Shown here: positions 63,838 through 64,000 of the stretch, in pieces
Position numbering within the stretch: position 1 is the first letter of the stretch
Layout of the letters: each line of letters begins with the position of its first letter
NCBI GenBank assembly: GCA_034620365.1
Contig: JAQGEQ010000084.1
Location: forward strand, 2,604,001-2,668,000
Direction of reading: 5' to 3'
DNA length: 64,000 nucleotides
Source of the DNA: Pegea sp. RAD2-039
Lineage: Eukaryota; Chordata; Thaliacea; Salpida; Salpidae
Made by a program: the position numbers and the translations under genes
The notes under the pieces: model-generated
What the model was told of the DNA's origin: nothing
Databases searched by the model: none
Seen by the model: the letters and a program-made list of their open reading frames with translations, nothing else

Positions 63838-64000
63838 GTAAATACCTTTTAATATTTTACAAAACAGCATTCAAAAATACTTATAAAATATTTACTGAAT
63901 ATTCAAAATACTTTATTCGAAGCTTTTGAATGTTTATTTGTTAAACTGAAATCGTTTCATAAAACTATTTTTTATGACTTTATAGGGTAATCTGTTTTAC
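63838..64000 (+). other. Start of intron 1 of the FABP-like gene
   Basis: Begins GTAAATACC and is AT-rich to the window edge. Its 3' end was not identified within the window. Confidence 0.5.

Noticed and set aside
1-64000. CRISPR arrays, bacterial operons, ribosome binding sites, rRNA, intact tRNA genes, well-known conserved miRNAs
   Set aside because: Intron-bearing animal genes rule out prokaryotic features. Reading for T-arm/B-box words and for several familiar mature miRNAs (let-7, miR-1, miR-9, miR-100, miR-124) found no good candidate.

Overview
This window is animal nuclear DNA. It is strongly A+T-rich (about 70% by eye), the genes are sparse, and the coding sequence is split by GT-AG introns. 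Four protein-coding genes can be supported: two forkhead genes of the FoxI class, a complete KCTD9 gene on the minus strand, and the first coding exon of a probable fatty-acid-binding protein. FoxI, KCTD9 and a FABP together suggest a bilaterian animal. Nothing seen here fixes the phylum, so I do not name one.

Layout. Positions 117-2497 hold a divergent FoxI-like gene (two exons, 614 aa). About 36 kb then follow with no convincing conserved protein gene. That stretch is AT-rich background broken by short islands of more balanced composition, near 9.4, 13.1, 18.6, 22.9-23.9, 25.5, 27.0-27.9, 30.6-31.5 and 37.0-37.6 kb. The islands look like candidate regulatory elements, small orphan exons or eroded repeats. 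Positions 38576-44507 hold a canonical FoxI gene (two exons, 496 aa) in the same orientation. Its single intron interrupts the same codon as in the first gene, so the pair is best read as a tandem duplication. From 44.5 to 55.3 kb is mostly empty AT-rich DNA with islands near 46.7 and 47.6-48.0 kb.

Positions 60295 down to 55316 hold KCTD9, which I could assemble in full as 12 exons (392 aa, close to the 389 aa of the human protein). Positions 62454-62774 are a SINE-like element on the minus strand with a tRNA-like head and a 9-bp target-site duplication. At 63753 a FABP-like first exon begins, and the gene runs off the right edge.

Functional reading. The two FoxI genes encode DNA-binding regulators. 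In vertebrates FoxI proteins specify ionocytes and other ectodermal cell types. The region around the canonical copy carries a perfect 20-bp RFX-type X-box palindrome upstream, an X-box-like site and two forkhead sites in its intron, and another near-consensus X-box downstream. This suggests, as inference only, RFX input and forkhead autoregulation. KCTD9 (a presumed Cullin-3 adaptor) and the FABP are unrelated neighbours transcribed away from each other. No operon, CRISPR array, virus or mobile-element coding region was seen.
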